Assembly (NCBI GenBank): GCA_002205965.3 | Contig: NADL03000657.1 | Span: forward strand, 1,798,001 to 1,862,000 | Direction: 5' to 3' | Source: Kappaphycus alvarezii | Taxonomy: Eukaryota > Rhodophyta > Florideophyceae > Gigartinales > Solieriaceae | Length of the DNA stretch: 64,000 nt | Shown: in pieces, positions 44,149-58,000 of the stretch | How positions within the stretch are numbered: position 1 is the stretch's first letter | Layout: every line of letters starts with the position of its first letter | The notes under the pieces: generated by a model | Database searches by the model: none | What the model saw: only the letters and a program-made list of their open reading frames with translations | What the model was told of the DNA's origin: nothing | Program-made: the position numbers and the translations under genes

Positions 44149-47100
44149 GTGCTGACCAGCGAGGCGTCGTCTTCCATGTTGTCCGTGTTGGAAGTCGGAC
44201 TTCCCCAAGATGGTGTGAATGATAAAAACGGTAATTTTAAGAATTGGGGACAGCTATCAATGACGTTGAATCTGGCAAACTGCAAGGGTGTTTCCGATGC
44301 AAAAAGTGTCGCAACTGAAATGGCATTAAATTTTGTTGAAATAAAGCAGTACAGATTCGTAATTGAAGGCGGTATTTTTTCTAACGTTGTTGTCCAGGTT
44401 GTTATTTACTACGCCAGCGAGACCTTGGTCAAGGGTTTCGTGGTCAGAGATAGAAGGATCGTCCATCTATGAGCTTAGCACTGGGTTCTCTAAAGTTGCT
44501 ACAAACTCCTTTCGACTTATTTCAGAGCAATGCCAGTAGGCCTAGGCCTTCCTCGGGATCGAAAACGGAGAACGAAACCCTACGGTTCGGTGTGATATAG
44601 TTAATGAGGCGTGTAATATCTCGATTTTATTCGAGAGGGATGATGATAGGGACTGCAAAGAAAGAAATAGATCCAATAATTATGAACGGAGGTCTCCAGA
44701 AGATATGAATCAACGTTTGAAAGATTTTTCGGATTAATATGACGTCGCCTGTGGCCAGCACTGGCAGATGACAAAAGATGATCGCTTTGCAATGGACGAT
44801 CTGAATGGACCTGAATATGTGAAGAACGTCAGCCAACAGCATGATTTAGTTCCTTCAAAATCGGACTTTGCGCAGGATGAGAACTCATCTGATTCAGATC
44901 TCGAAATTTCAGATTTAGTCCAACGCCTACGGGGATCAACGACCGGCGGATTCCATGATGTGGGAAGCCGTGAGCCGGAGGACTCCCCGGCTCATTGACC
45001 TCTATTTGATGAAGATGCAGAATTGACGTTATCAGATGAGGGGCTTGTGAAAGCCCTTCAGAAAAAAGCCAAGACAATGTTGATTTGAGAAAACGTCCTC
45101 GGGACTGCTATAGTATGTGGTAGCGTACGGTATACAGTTTCTCAGTACGAACTTCTGCGAAGAGTTTTACGTTCATTAAAACTATCAAATTCAAGGAAGT
45201 GGGAAGTTCTTCCGTCGTACTCAACCTTCAGAAGGACAATCGTTAGTCACCTCATGAACAAATGTTACCCAAGAAGCTTTTTTCTTGACTTTGACTTGAA
45301 TTTAGACCGTATGATACCCAGTTCCGTTGACGATCAAGTCATTCAGGTCAATGGTGAGATTTTTATCAACTATATTAACGGTGCACAAAGCAGAGCGTTG
45401 AGTCACAGGACTGAGGAAGTTCGAATTATTGCGCCTAATGAGTGGGCAAAATTAGATGTGGCCATGCCAATGTTTCAAGATGCCATGTATGGTAAGATGG
45501 GTTAAAATGGTGAGCCTCGCGTAGATGGCGAGAGTATTGAAAACACCTTTATGGTAAGGGATTGACCTTCTGTTCTGGATGCTACGACTTACCTGTTCGT
45601 TCGAGAGGGAAGAGGTATGGTTAAATCCCAGGCGAGTAATTTCATTAAGTTTCGGTTAAGACACTTCCCAGAAAACGTGAACCCTCAAATTATCCATATC
45701 AAGTACTTGTTTGATAATGGTGACAAGTCGGCAGTCAATCGATATATGTATTCCATAGAGTGCTCCATTTGCGCTGTGTGGTGTGCAGGATCTGTGGGAA
45801 GGTCAACAAGTAGCGGGGAGCTTGCTATGAAATCTACTTTCGGTCTTCACAGGTTAGTAATCAAGTCATTTCTGTATAGCAAACCTAGAGAGTCACGCGA
45901 GAGTGACCCTGGATATAGCTCTGCGCCCGCTGCCCACAGAGTTTTACCGGAGACATTTGCGCGCCGCTTCTTCCCACACGCAAGGAGACCTTCTTTTCAT
46001 AAATGTGGGAGAAACATGTCTTCGTGGGTGTCCTCTTTTGTCAATTCTGGAAAGAAAAGGATTGTATCGATTTGTATTGCGTATTTTGGCCGGAAGTCAA
46101 CTCGAAAACAATCGAAGAGACGGCGGATATCCACCGAGCGCAGATTACCATGCTTGGTTCGCAGGGCATGTATGGTGAAGTTATTTGCTGAAGAGGGGTA
46201 GTGAAAACTGTGATCGCGACGTATTGCCGGAGAGAATTGGCAGTACTTCATCGGGAGTTCTCCCGAATGGTCAAACATATAACGTATATCGAATCTTGTT
46301 GTATGCAGACGACTTCAAACCATTTTCGTCTCTCTTGCCTCAAAGTTCAGCAGGTGGTTTGTACATGCTGCCCTTCAGTCTGCCACCGTCCTGGAGTAAT
46401 TCTCGAGCAGCGGTATGGTTGATTCCATTGGACCTGGCGGGAATCAGTTCTAATGAAGTACTTCTGGCCACTATTAATGATATCGTTAAAGAGACTGTGG
46501 AAGGGGTCACGAAATTGGATTCGAATGGCGAAAAGGTTGTTGTTTTTTTCGATGTTGTCGGGTTTGCGGCAGACTACGTCGAAGCATCAAAAGTTATTCA
46601 TTGCATGGGTCACAAAGCCGATGTACCATGCACGCATTGCGCATTCGTGCGAATGGTACGTCACGATTCTGCCGCTTACGGATATTCTTCGGCAATATGA
46701 GCGGAGAACTCCGCCCGTCTGCGAAGCTGGGAGAGAAACGAAGCTTTGAGAGACAGCGATATTTGTAGGGATGACACAAAGCGCCTTGGCATGAATCCTA
46801 CTTCGGAGATCTCTGACTCTTCCGCACCATTATTGAAGCTTAGAAAAGATTTATATACCAGAAAGCATTGCATACCACTCAATGACAAAAGTTAACGTGT
46901 AGTGGGCGGTATTTTTGACCTTTACAGATCTAAAGTTGTTGCTCCTGACCATTTACTAAGAGGTTTTTCGAACGATACCACTGAATCATATTTCAAGCTA
47001 CTACCATTCAAAGAAGTGCGGGCCCGCGTGGATGTAATGGTTTGTGCATCCCCAAAAGACAACGGGCTGGTTCCACAATCACATATATGGAGTAGTAGAA

Positions 47101-47950
47101 CAGACTCCTTGAACAACATGATACTTTCCGGTACGTACTGGGTACTACTCGTCTGTAGGAATATCATCCCTTACGGGCTACGGGCCATAAACCTTAGTGT
47201 AACAGAGCTCTTTCGGAACTTTTTTGAACTTATGAACCGCTTTTTGCAACTCATTGTCAAAACGTTTAAGTAGCCTTCTAGTCATGTGGATGGGGAGGAA
47301 TGTGTAAGATATCTCACTGATGATGGTGGTAAGTCTTATAACGCAGACCTGCGAAAAAGGCTCAAGAATATGCTGCCCTTGCTGACCGACTAAATCGGAA
47401 GGTGAGTGAAAAAGGTTTTCATGGGTCTTCCCGTGAGTCGATCGCCGCAAAGATGTTAGACAAACCAAAACTCCATAGAATAATTGTGTTGTATGCCCAC
47501 ATGTCATGGAGTTGTTGTTTGAGAGTGCTCACCGGCCGTTGAAGAGATGTGTGATTCGCAGTAACCACTTGAACGCCCATCTTTCTGCAGTTGAACATTG
47601 CTGTTCAAATGATTGGCAGGGGCGTTTATCAGTATTTTCAGCCAGATGGAATCTTGGTGATAAAGATGCAAGTGTCAGGACCACCCGTGCTATCCTTCGT
47701 CTTGGACTCGGCAGGTCTACTGAAAATTTATCCATGAGCAACCCAGATCAAGCTAATTTTTGGAAAGTGTCGTGGCTGAAATAGATAAGTTCTTCGTGCC
47801 GAAACTGTGCGGAGAATTGCGAGCAGATGGAAAATCACGCTCGACTTGGTTTGGTGGAGATATTTCTTGACAAGAGGAAAGTCGAGTTAGGCAGGTTGAG
47901 TCAGAGAGGATATTCATGAATGATGAGGCGGTACTGCGGGAGATCTCCTT
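44149..47950 (+). pseudogene. CACTA/EnSpm-like (Transposase_21-type) transposase, broken
   Basis: Plus-strand fragments follow the order of large CACTA-type transposases. An acidic start (44768-44995) is followed by SQYELLRRVLRSLKLS and LPSYSTFRRTIVSHLM (45150-45250) and then RIIAPNEWAKLD (45425). In 46185-46700 come ILLYADDFKPFSSLLPQ, GGLYMLPFSLPPSW, IPLDLAGISSNEVLLATIND and VVVFFDVVGFAADY, and then a Cys pair in MGHKADVPCTHCAF. Near 47500 comes LLFESAHRPLKR. Stops and frame changes occur about every 200-600 bases. The enzyme would cut and paste its element through terminal inverted repeats; those ends were not found. The family call rests on motif order. Confidence 0.6.
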
Positions 47951-50900
47951 TTGCACTCTAAAATATTAATTGAAAGACTTCGGCCGGCTCTGAAGGAAAC
48001 TTTCGAGCTGGATGACAGACCTGGGACTCGTCTTTTTTTGTATAGAAGCGCTCGGCGTGTTCGAATTTCTCCTGCACAGATTTGACTGGGTTCGCAAAGG
48101 CATGATAAGATTTATGCTGGATGCGTAGTGTGAGCGCTTGTTCAATACGGGAAGGAAAGTAGTTAGTTGGGTAGAAAAAGATGTCGTCTAAGTGAGAGAT
48201 AGAGAGTCCCATCAGTATTACGCAGTTATAGCAGTTATGAAGCGAGCGAAAGACAATCCTTGGGCCGCAGTGTTAAGATGCTACACAAGAAACGAAGGTA
48301 AATAGATAGCAACTCGTGGCATTCAGAATGGTCTTCGTGATGTGCATTTGTTCGAGCTAACGACGGCGTCCGCCGCGTTACTGTTTACCATTGCTGCTCA
48401 AATGATTGCAGTATCAACGAAAAAGAAATAAAAGTAGTGCACATTCGATCAGTACTCGGAGGTTTTATGTAAAAGCTGCAAGGAAGAGAGGATGGATACC
48501 CTCCCCGTCTAGACTTAAAATGGGTGCCACCATACCATGATATATTGAAGGTGCTGAGCATCATCTGCGACAGTGATGTTCAGGAGGTATAAACTTATTA
48601 CATTGATTCATGAGAAGTAATGAATGTGATGGGAAATAACAATGGTGATAGACAATGCTTTTAATGGTCCTTGTAGTGTAGTCTCCCTGGTTGAATCAAT
48701 ACGTTCCCATACAAACTTGACCGATTTTGTTGGATGGGGCTACTGCTGCAGGTAGTTTGAAATAATTGCTTTTGTACCGGGTGTCCGTGAATAATTTTGG
48801 AGCATACAGCGCCAATATGTTGAGTATTGCTTATGGAGTTAGTAGTTGGATAATAATGAATGTTTCACAGGAGCATGCGTAGAACATTGGTACGAACAAA
48901 ATATTCATAAATCATGGTAGTAATGCACATGGCGGTTCATGTACAGTACATATTATAACTGAAGCTACGTATCTTATTGCTTTTTATGCAAAAGTTTTAA
49001 GTCTGGGTACAAAGGAGAGTTATCGAACAACATGTTTGAAATTAACGGATTCAATCAAACATATAATTAAGGCGGGGGAAATGATATCAAGAGAGCAACC
49101 TACTGCTGCAGGTAAATCATAAATTTGAAGTAAGTCCGGCCGCATCTAATGAGTAATGTGCCCGAATCATAATTCCACTTGGCACAGATTCTTAAAAAAT
49201 GCGCGTGTGTCATAAAGAATCTGCCCAAAAGAATTTGAAGAATTGCACGGGCCTATTCAAAAATGTTTTATCAGTTATTGTATTTGTCGGGCCACGTCCA
49301 GTACAATTTTCAAATATTCATTAAAAACAAATTATTTTGCACTTGTAGTGTTTTTCAGAATAACCTAATCTGGTGGGGAAGGTACGTACATTCAAAGGTC
49401 ACTTTTCTGGCGAAGAGGATATATTAAATTTATTTTTTTGGCGAAAAGTAATCCTTGACTTCCCTCTACTATCTCCACTGCTTCTTTAAAGACCTAATTA
49501 CGGTATTAAACAGTTTTACTTACTTTGCGCCGTGATATTTTATAGGGCTTACAGCTTTCCACGAATTCTTTGCATATAGACTCAGAGCATCAGTAGTCTC
49601 ATATCCAGGGCTACTACACACTTCTATGTCATTAAAATATTCCTTAAAGTTTCTTGACAAAATTTGACCCAATTGGTGCACTTGTCGTAACTACAGGCGA
49701 GATTTATCCTGTGGTATTTTATCACTGCTTTAATAATCACAAAATATTTTGTTATCCAACTTCGTTTGGGCCAACGTCCGTCTTACATTTTCTCGGAATA
49801 TGACACTAATGCTGAATAAAAGTTCCGGAAGCAATACTTAAGATACCATCAGGGCTGTTTTACGGGAAATATTTGCATTCGCTACTGTAAGACTTCGTTT
49901 TCCCTCAGCAAGGAGCTATCTCTAGTTCTACGTGAACCCCACCTTAGAGCCACAGGCTCAACCCAAAACCAACCCAAGTTTCAACCCAAGTTAAATATAG
50001 ATCTTCCCGCGTACACCTAAAACCATACGTCTATACGAAAAAGAATTTCAATGTTCCACTAATTCAGAAGTTTTACATTTTTCTCCCGCATCAGATACTT
50101 AAATGGTAAAATAATGAAAGTTATGAGCTTTATCACGCGCTTTCTTCTGTTTAACTGTATTGTAAGCGTTTTTATTGTATTCGCTGCCGCAACTGATCTT
50201 AAAATTGCGTCTTTTGCTTTATGGGTGCCATTTGGACAACAATATATTGATGATATTTTGCTCTCTGCATTATTTATTGGCTCTTTGTTCTCTTTATTGA
50301 GAAAGGTAGTATCAGAAGTGCAATTCTTCGGTGCCTTGGTGCTATATTGAGTAGTAAAACTGTGCATAAACTTCTGAATAGTCCTGCGGATTCTGCTTTT
50401 GCTCGGAATTTTGAAAACATTTCTGCCTATATCACCTATTAAGCTTCGAATAACTACATTTTATAACGCAGTTTTCAATTTTGTGTATTTCATCTTCTGA
50501 AACCCCGTGGTTTTCGTCCTTATAATTAGTTTGACACAAACGTTGTACTTACCACATTTGTTATTACATATTTTACATATGAATTTGCATATGCTCCTGA
50601 ATGGTTATGAAGTACGATATTTTGAATTTTGACGCCTGTGTTGGCCCTATAACTCTAGTTGATTCATGAAGAACGCTATTTAACTTTGCGTCAACTCAAC
50701 TATTGGGTCTGTAGATCCTTTTTCGTGCTCTCGCGAGTCCACAGTCTTTTTCCTGAGAAGGGTTTTATTATGTGATAATATTAAAATGGGGCTCTTGAGG
50801 TTACTGGTAGGTTTTTAGCATCGACTACTTGTTTGGAGCTGGAACATATGTGGAATGGATGTTTATTTCCATTAAGTTACGCGTGAACTGAACCGAAAAA

Positions 50901-51635
50901 TAGAGGAAGAAGTTATAGCGGCCCTATTGTTTGCAGTACGAACAGAATGAACAATTAAAAGTAGGAGTATTATCAACCAATGGCATCATGAACCAAGGGC
51001 TATTATGGAGTGCCACTGATTGGATTCAAGCATCCGATTGTAACCCTAATGTACAATATTGATCTATTTATTTGCTATTGTGACTTGCACAAGTATCTAT
51101 CAAATTTTTAGGTCAGCCAAAAATTTTCGGTATTTTCTGGCCGTTAATCGGGACGCTTGGATTACAGTAAAAAACTTTATGCAGAGTCACACTACTGAAT
51201 TGAATATTGAGTAAATGAATAATTGCAGCTACTCATTTATCGATATAAAGAACCCCACTACCAACACCAGCCCACTTTCTTATCACGAGTTCCTTACGGT
51301 AACGTTTCGGAGTCAGTCTTTGCTTTTTCAAATTTCTTGGAAACCACCGCTATATTGCATTTTGCCGTAGATTTTAGCCACCTTAAAGCCATCTTCACGC
51401 AGCAGATGACCTCTTTTTAAAATTGGACGGAGGCAATAGAGGATTAAAAATATTGTCGTACCAATTTTAATCATAGCGCTAGCAATTTTCCATCAGTGGC
51501 CACAGTGTAGAAAATCGTCCAAACTACTTCTAGACCACAATATGGTTGAAGGAAGTTTACTGCATTAATATCGGGAGTCTAATAAAGGAATCGACTTTTT
51601 TGCTAGCTAAGTGCTAACCGGGTGGTCCAGGTTTA
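47951..51635. other. Start of AT-rich region, no gene recognised
   Basis: The base composition falls to AT-rich and reading frames become short. The string TACTGCTGCAGGTA recurs near 48742 and 49102. A 78-codon hydrophobic frame at 50114-50350 has no support. The segment near 49940-49995 carries several CAACCCAA words resembling, reversed, the GGGTTGG words at 40 kb. Confidence 0.4.
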
Positions 51636-51639
51636 CGGG

Positions 51640-52002
51640 ACACGATAGCGTTCGCCAGAGACGACCAGATAGTGTAACTATTTGTCGGTGTATTCTTGCT
51701 CTGATGACTCCAACAGATCTATGAAAATTTTAGGCGATGCGCTGGAGGCGATTCTCTTTGAAGCGGATAGTAGTGGGGGAGAGCGGACCCAGGGAATCGA
51801 AAGCCAGCTGCTTCAAATCGAAATTGGGGGCTTGTGTGGGACTGCAGGAAGGGGGCGGGAGTCGACGCCTCAATTTTCGTTCCAGGTCAGTGGCCTTGTT
51901 CCGATGCGCAATTGACGCAGCACCTCCCAATTCACGGATAGCCCTTGATCCTACGTCGGTTTTGAACGGTGATACGACAGTGGCGTCGCAGGCGATGGGC
52001 AC
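51640..52002 (-). pseudogene. REL endonuclease remnant, second subfamily
   Basis: A GC-rich island in AT-rich DNA. On the minus strand it encodes PIACDATVVSPF, GGAASIAHRNKATDLERKLR and AFDSLGPLSP, matching in order VACDIIVFSPF, GGAAALAHRDKIQDLERELS and AFDPLGA of the copy at 27.0 kb. The frame is open from 52002 to the stop at 51730, and after that stop the codons up to about 51640 still read on. It is truncated on its 5' side, as with other non-LTR insertions. It is one of the cleaner fragments here. Confidence 0.65.
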
Positions 52003-52009
52003 TACTAGA

Positions 52010-55000
52010 ATTAGTCCTTAATAACCTGAAATCTTAACTACGGCGATTTACATTCAAGACTTCGGCCTCAATTTATGCCCCCTTAAATCTGCTTTGCATC
52101 AAAAAGAGCCCATTTTCTGGGCTTATTACCCGCCATATAACCAAAAAGGATAATATTTGATGTTATTTATCAATACTACAAGTTAAAATCTCATGAAAAA
52201 TGAGAATATTATTACAAAAAAAACTTACGAGAGATGGAAACATCACTATGGGGGAATTGAGTAATTAGTAAGCCAATGAGAAATTCAGAAAAATTCTATC
52301 CCATGTAAATATTACAGCTTTTGCTTCATGCTAAAGAAGCCATTCGCCTCGTCATATTTTCTGCTTGCACGATTTGTGCTGTGGAGAGTAGACCTGGTAG
52401 CGTACAAAGAAAGTTACATTTCTTGAGCATGGTAACCTATGTAACCAAGCGAAAAGTTGTATATGTTTTTTCATGCTTTTTGAACTCTTTTTCGAACAGT
52501 AGCGACAAAGTACTATTCACAATTCATATAAAAACTAGCTTAAGCATTGAAATTTTATCACAAAAAATCATTTACTCAAATAACAGGTTACACCATACTT
52601 GAAAGTTGAAATAACACAAAATTAACTCCCTTTGGATTTGACCTAGACTTTCGGGTGCGAACTACTTCCAACTTTGCGCAAAATGGTGGATCAAGAATAC
52701 GCTGCATTGTATAACATTCCAAAAGAGTGATGTTATTCATTTTTAATATTTACATAGGCCTCAAGAATCCTGAATATTTGATTCGAACCCAATAGTATCT
52801 GATTATGCTATGAAATGTTGCGCAATTTCATTTTGTTTAGCCCTTATTTCCATCGTAAGGCGTAAAACTTGCGCAGTGGTGGGATCATTGTGAATGATTT
52901 CCATCTTAAGTGGAAAGTAAATCTACAGCACTATTGAATTCTATGTGGATAGAAAAGGGCGCGATTTAAGCTTTACGTTTCAGAGGTATCAACTGTTCTA
53001 AACTCTATAATTTTTGCCTTTTATTCCACTGAGGAGCTGTATTCGCCTATGAGAATTTTCTTTTATATTTGAAATGGGATTAAAATAAAGAATCCTCTAT
53101 TTTTTAGTTTTGAAGGGTTCTTCGAAGCATATTTCAGAGCTTACTGCAGGAACAGGTCTGCCCGAAAAAAAATAGAGTCAATCAAGTTATTTGACTCTAC
53201 GCGAAAGACAATTGACTCTAGCTTCTGTTTTAATTTCTCAGAATGGCCTGTTTCGGGAGTCTATGGGCATGGATTTCGTTCACTGCACTGATGAATGCCT
53301 TCTTACACAGATAATTACTGTAATAGTACTCATTTATGTGCAAGACAGACTTTATATGCAAAATTTTATTTTCCGTAAATGTAGGGTACAATTTATAGTA
53401 CTGTTGAATAATTTTTGAACGAAATAATTGTTTCGTGAAATTATTTCTCCCTTAAATGAACTATTTTATCACTTCTCTCGTAGAATAAAGTAAAAATAAT
53501 GTATTTTTGTGGTTTGCACCACTTTGGTAGCATCTTCACAAGTCATATTGAGACTTATGAATATTTTCGCCGAGGACCTTTTAGAGAGTGGAATATAATA
53601 TGCATATATAATATACTATACGTTGATGCGAGAGCTGATATATTCCTGTCTTTGGAACTGGTATATTTACAAGTCTTCCATGTAAAGGAACATCAAAGGG
53701 TATAGTGATAGTCTGTAGCGTACAGGATAATTTTTAGTAGGGTTTACTTTGTCGATGTACTGGGGCTGATCATGTCGACAGAGCAAGGGATAAAATTAAG
53801 GTAAATTTTCGATATATCTTTAATCTTCGTCAGAAAGTGGAGATAATGAGCAGTTTCCAGAATGACAGGGCCATCTATATATACTATACGACAAATCTAC
53901 TTTAAGATGTACCTTACGTACCCAGTAAAGTTATTTTGAAAATATTTAACTGCAAGTGGTTAAAGAGCCATCTTCAAATTAGTTTCCGGGTATAAAAGCT
54001 TAGCAGATGAGTTTCTAAGGAAGCCAAAAAACACAGAGAAGATAAAATATTGTACGCAACGTTTGGCTAATGCAGACAGTTATAATGGGAAAATCTCGGG
54101 TGATTTAATCAGAGAGAAGTATTGTGAGTAATATCCAGAAGATATAGATGAAAATGAAAGCGTTAACGATTGCAATATCTGTGAATAATGGTGAACTGAT
54201 GAAATTATGTACAATTATAGAATGAAGGCGAAAAACTATATGTGTTTTCCAAAACGGTTACTTCCGCTCCGCAGATTGCTGTAATCCATCCTGTCATCAC
54301 CCTGTAGAAAAAATCTACCTACCGACTCCCAACATTTGCAAGATAGATACTGAATATGCGATACTTCCCAGCTATCATAATTTGAAGTAAGAATCAATCT
54401 CAACTTATTCCTGTATTCTCAAAGTGACGCACTGAGGTGCTTCTCGGAAAAGATTTTTGGGAAGAAAAATTTTTGGAAATGTTTTTTTCAAGGGTTGCAG
54501 ACCTTCTAAGTGAAGTTCCTTTGGATAGGTGTACCCGCTGGTTGCCCGGTTGTCAATGATTAAAATACCTAAAAATGGTTACTGACCACAAGCCAGACAG
54601 GAAAGAAGGATTTTATTATCAAGAGAGAAAATGAAATAGATCTGAGCAACAGATTTCATCTAAATCGTGGAGCCTTGAAAAAAGTCTACAAAAACGGCCA
54701 TAGAGAAATTAAATGATTTAAAAATCAAATTGAAGGGCACTAAGTAACCAATGTAGTATTTTGAAAATTATTATGCTACTTTTTCCTGCTTTTCATCTCT
54801 CTGAATAATTTACATCAAGATCAAAGGAAATTTTTGTTGATTAAAGAGATTTTTCATGGTATTTCCGATATTTTTTTGTTTATTAAAGAGCGTTCGAGTG
54901 GTTGCAACCTTAAATATTCTTCTAATACTGTATCCAAAAAAGGATTTTTCAACAAACTGCATTAGTTGCTGGAAGAAAAATTCTTTTTCAGTGTGAGTGT

Positions 55001-58000
55001 GGAATTTTATAGAATATTTTTGTATTGCGTCTCGAGCTATACAATTGTGGTAGAAGAAATACCACAGATGTTAATTCCGTAGTTATAGTTCCTTAAGCCA
55101 CATGGTTTGAAATTAAAGTATACGAATATACATGCGTCTCGAACTGAACTCTAGAGAATTTTCGGGTTGTGATGTTGATAAATGCCTGTTTCAAAGTGAT
55201 TTGTCGCATAAAAGGACAGCATGAAGAGTATGAAGATTTAAATCCGGACCTTGGAAAGTATTATGTATTTCTACAAAACCGAAATAATTGTTCATTTATT
55301 GCAATAGTTTGGATTGGTTGGAAGCAATAATTACTTTTAAACCTATATTTGCTGAAAAACTTAGTTTTAAGCCCGGAAGAATTAAAAATTTGTTGATGTG
55401 AACCACCTTGATGGTTAATTAAAGGTTTAAAATTCCAAAATTCGTAAGTATTCAATATATTAGACAAGAGAATTGTAGTTTTCTTTTACTCAGGATGAAA
55501 GTGTTTTACTCATTCCCTTCTAGAATCTTTTTGGAGAAAATTTCTGGAGCTTCAAAGGAAGTGAAGCTTTTCTATCATTTTCGAGAGATATCACGGTTCA
55601 AGCTCGAGTACTGCTACGGGGATGCTGAATATCATATACATTGCTAGGATAACTAATTTAACGGGGTTGAGAGGAAACAGGCATTTTTGCTGAATAAATT
55701 TCAACCTCTTTAGGCTCATGAAAATAAAAACATAAACCAGTACATATATAACTGGATATCTTTATTCAGATACTAACTTAAAAATGACGTGAGCATTTTA
55801 GTCAATAATTATTGCAGAGATTTATCAAAGCTTACTCATAGAACCTTATTCGAAACTTCACTCATCAGTATATTTCCACAGATCTGTCACTTGATTCTTA
55901 TCAAAATGCTCTGCGGAAAAGCCTATGGAAAAAATTAGAAATCAAGAAGTAGTCTCAAAGTAGATGTTTGATTTCAAAGTTTTGGTAAGATTTTGATGCG
56001 AAATATCATGTAATAGTTGAGCTATATTTCGCGAATCATGCTAAAAGTTTAGATTTGGAACAGAAATGAGTAATACGGAGCCGGTAAGAAAATGTAGTGC
56101 TTTGTTTTTGAAAGCCTGAAATTATATATTGTGCTCAGGGTGATTGGAACACAAAAAATAAAAAATATAGTTCCTGTTTAACTTTTTCTGTAAAGATGGA
56201 CTTTCGAAAATCTATTCTCGTTACTCGCACTTTTAATGTTCCAAATTAAAATTTCAACAAACAGCGACTCAGATTGAATTAGGCTCAAATAGAAAATTTC
56301 TTTGCATTTATGGAGTTGTATGAAAAATTTTCTTGAAGGGGCTCTAGAGAACGGAAACTGTAATTATATGAGCCCAAAACGATTACGCACAATATTTTGC
56401 AACCCAAAATATTTTCAAATACCGAAACATTATTTTTCTGAGATTAAGGAGATCAAATTAACGAAATTAATCTTTTCAGCATCCATTAATCTTCTGGTCA
56501 GGCTGAGTTTTGAACTTTTGATCTTTTCTGTGAGAAAAAATTTCAGATCGCATAGAACTGTTTAAAACTTCCTTTTAAGATTATTGAAGACCTTTATGTA
56601 CAAATATGATATACTAATATTTTGTTCATACGCTGATGATACAATTGAGTAGTTCCAAACATTTCATAACTCTCTGGAACGTTTCACAATAGAGAGATGG
56701 ATACCCAAGGCAGCTAACTGTGTCTTATTTTTTGTCCCTATATTCTTAATATAGCTCCCCATTAAATATTTTTACTTGAATCCATTTTCTCCTATATCTC
56801 AAAAAATGTTCTTTAATAGATCATTAAGGTTACAAGTAAGATTAAACATACCTTCGATACACTATAAACTGGTATAATGCTCTGATATTTCAGACTTTTC
56901 GATAATTTTCGTCCATCAACGAGAAAAGAAGCCGGGATGTGGAAAAAACAATATTTTACGTTCTTATGTGGACAGTGCACTCCTATTTTGAAAGGTGGGT
57001 AGTCAAATTTAGCATCAAGCGCGATAATTTATTAAATATTGCGGAATACAAGTATGAAATATTTAATAATTAAAAATTTTATTATTTTCACGGATTTTTA
57101 CCTGAATCTAAAATGATCTATAATTCGTAGCGTGACAATAACCAATAGACGAACAAAATTTTACAGATAACACCGCCAAAAGAAAGGAATGAATATCAAA
57201 AATTCCGCTAAAACAAAGTCGGCACCCCATCGACAATCTATTATCCATGGAAAAGAATAAAATAGACTTAGTCCCAGGATATATTCCTAACCACCCAATC
57301 TGGTGAGATAAATTGCAAGATATACTTCTAATTCTTGGCTCCTTTCGTATTCTCATACCATTATAAACTACTTGTTTAGCCGAGGATAAAGAGAAGAAAA
57401 TTATTTTCGAAATTGTCCTCCACAGCGAATCCGTTTGTATTACATAAGAAATATCCTTTCTCTTCAACAACAAACTCCCTTGTTCGAGATTTATTCTGGC
57501 TGAATCCTTTAATCAAGATTATTGTGTTTTGAATAATGATAACTCTAATAGATATGAATACTTGCATATGAAGCTGTAGTTACGTTAAAGGCACCTTCTA
57601 TTTTTCCCCAATCAGTGACTACGTGTGTTGGTTTAAATCACTCGCATACTAACTGTTCAGAAAAGTACATTTTCACCGTCATTATTTTGAGATGACTCCA
57701 AAAACAACACAAATATTCTAAGCTATAAAAATGTATTGAACGGAGACCTATTTAGAAATAAATATACTATTAATAAAACCTCTTGCAGTTACTAAGATAA
57801 AACGTTGAAGTATCTAAAGTAATCATTATTACAAATTAACTCAAAAATAATCAATAACACGTTCATAGTACTCTATTTTAATTACCAAAACAAATTTAAA
57901 GACCACATTTATTGACTTCTTGCAGTAATGTGCACGTACAAGGCACAAAACGTCCCGAGGCTGCTCCGTTATAGGACTAATCGAAGCGCATACGAGAATT

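Noticed and set aside
50114..50350. 78-codon hydrophobic frame
   Set aside because: AT-rich DNA gives hydrophobic frames by chance; the opposite strand is open too and no motif is present.
52770..52800. tRNA-like T-arm (minus-strand GGTTCGAATC)
   Set aside because: The flanking bases do not form the T stem, and no anticodon or acceptor arms can be drawn around it.
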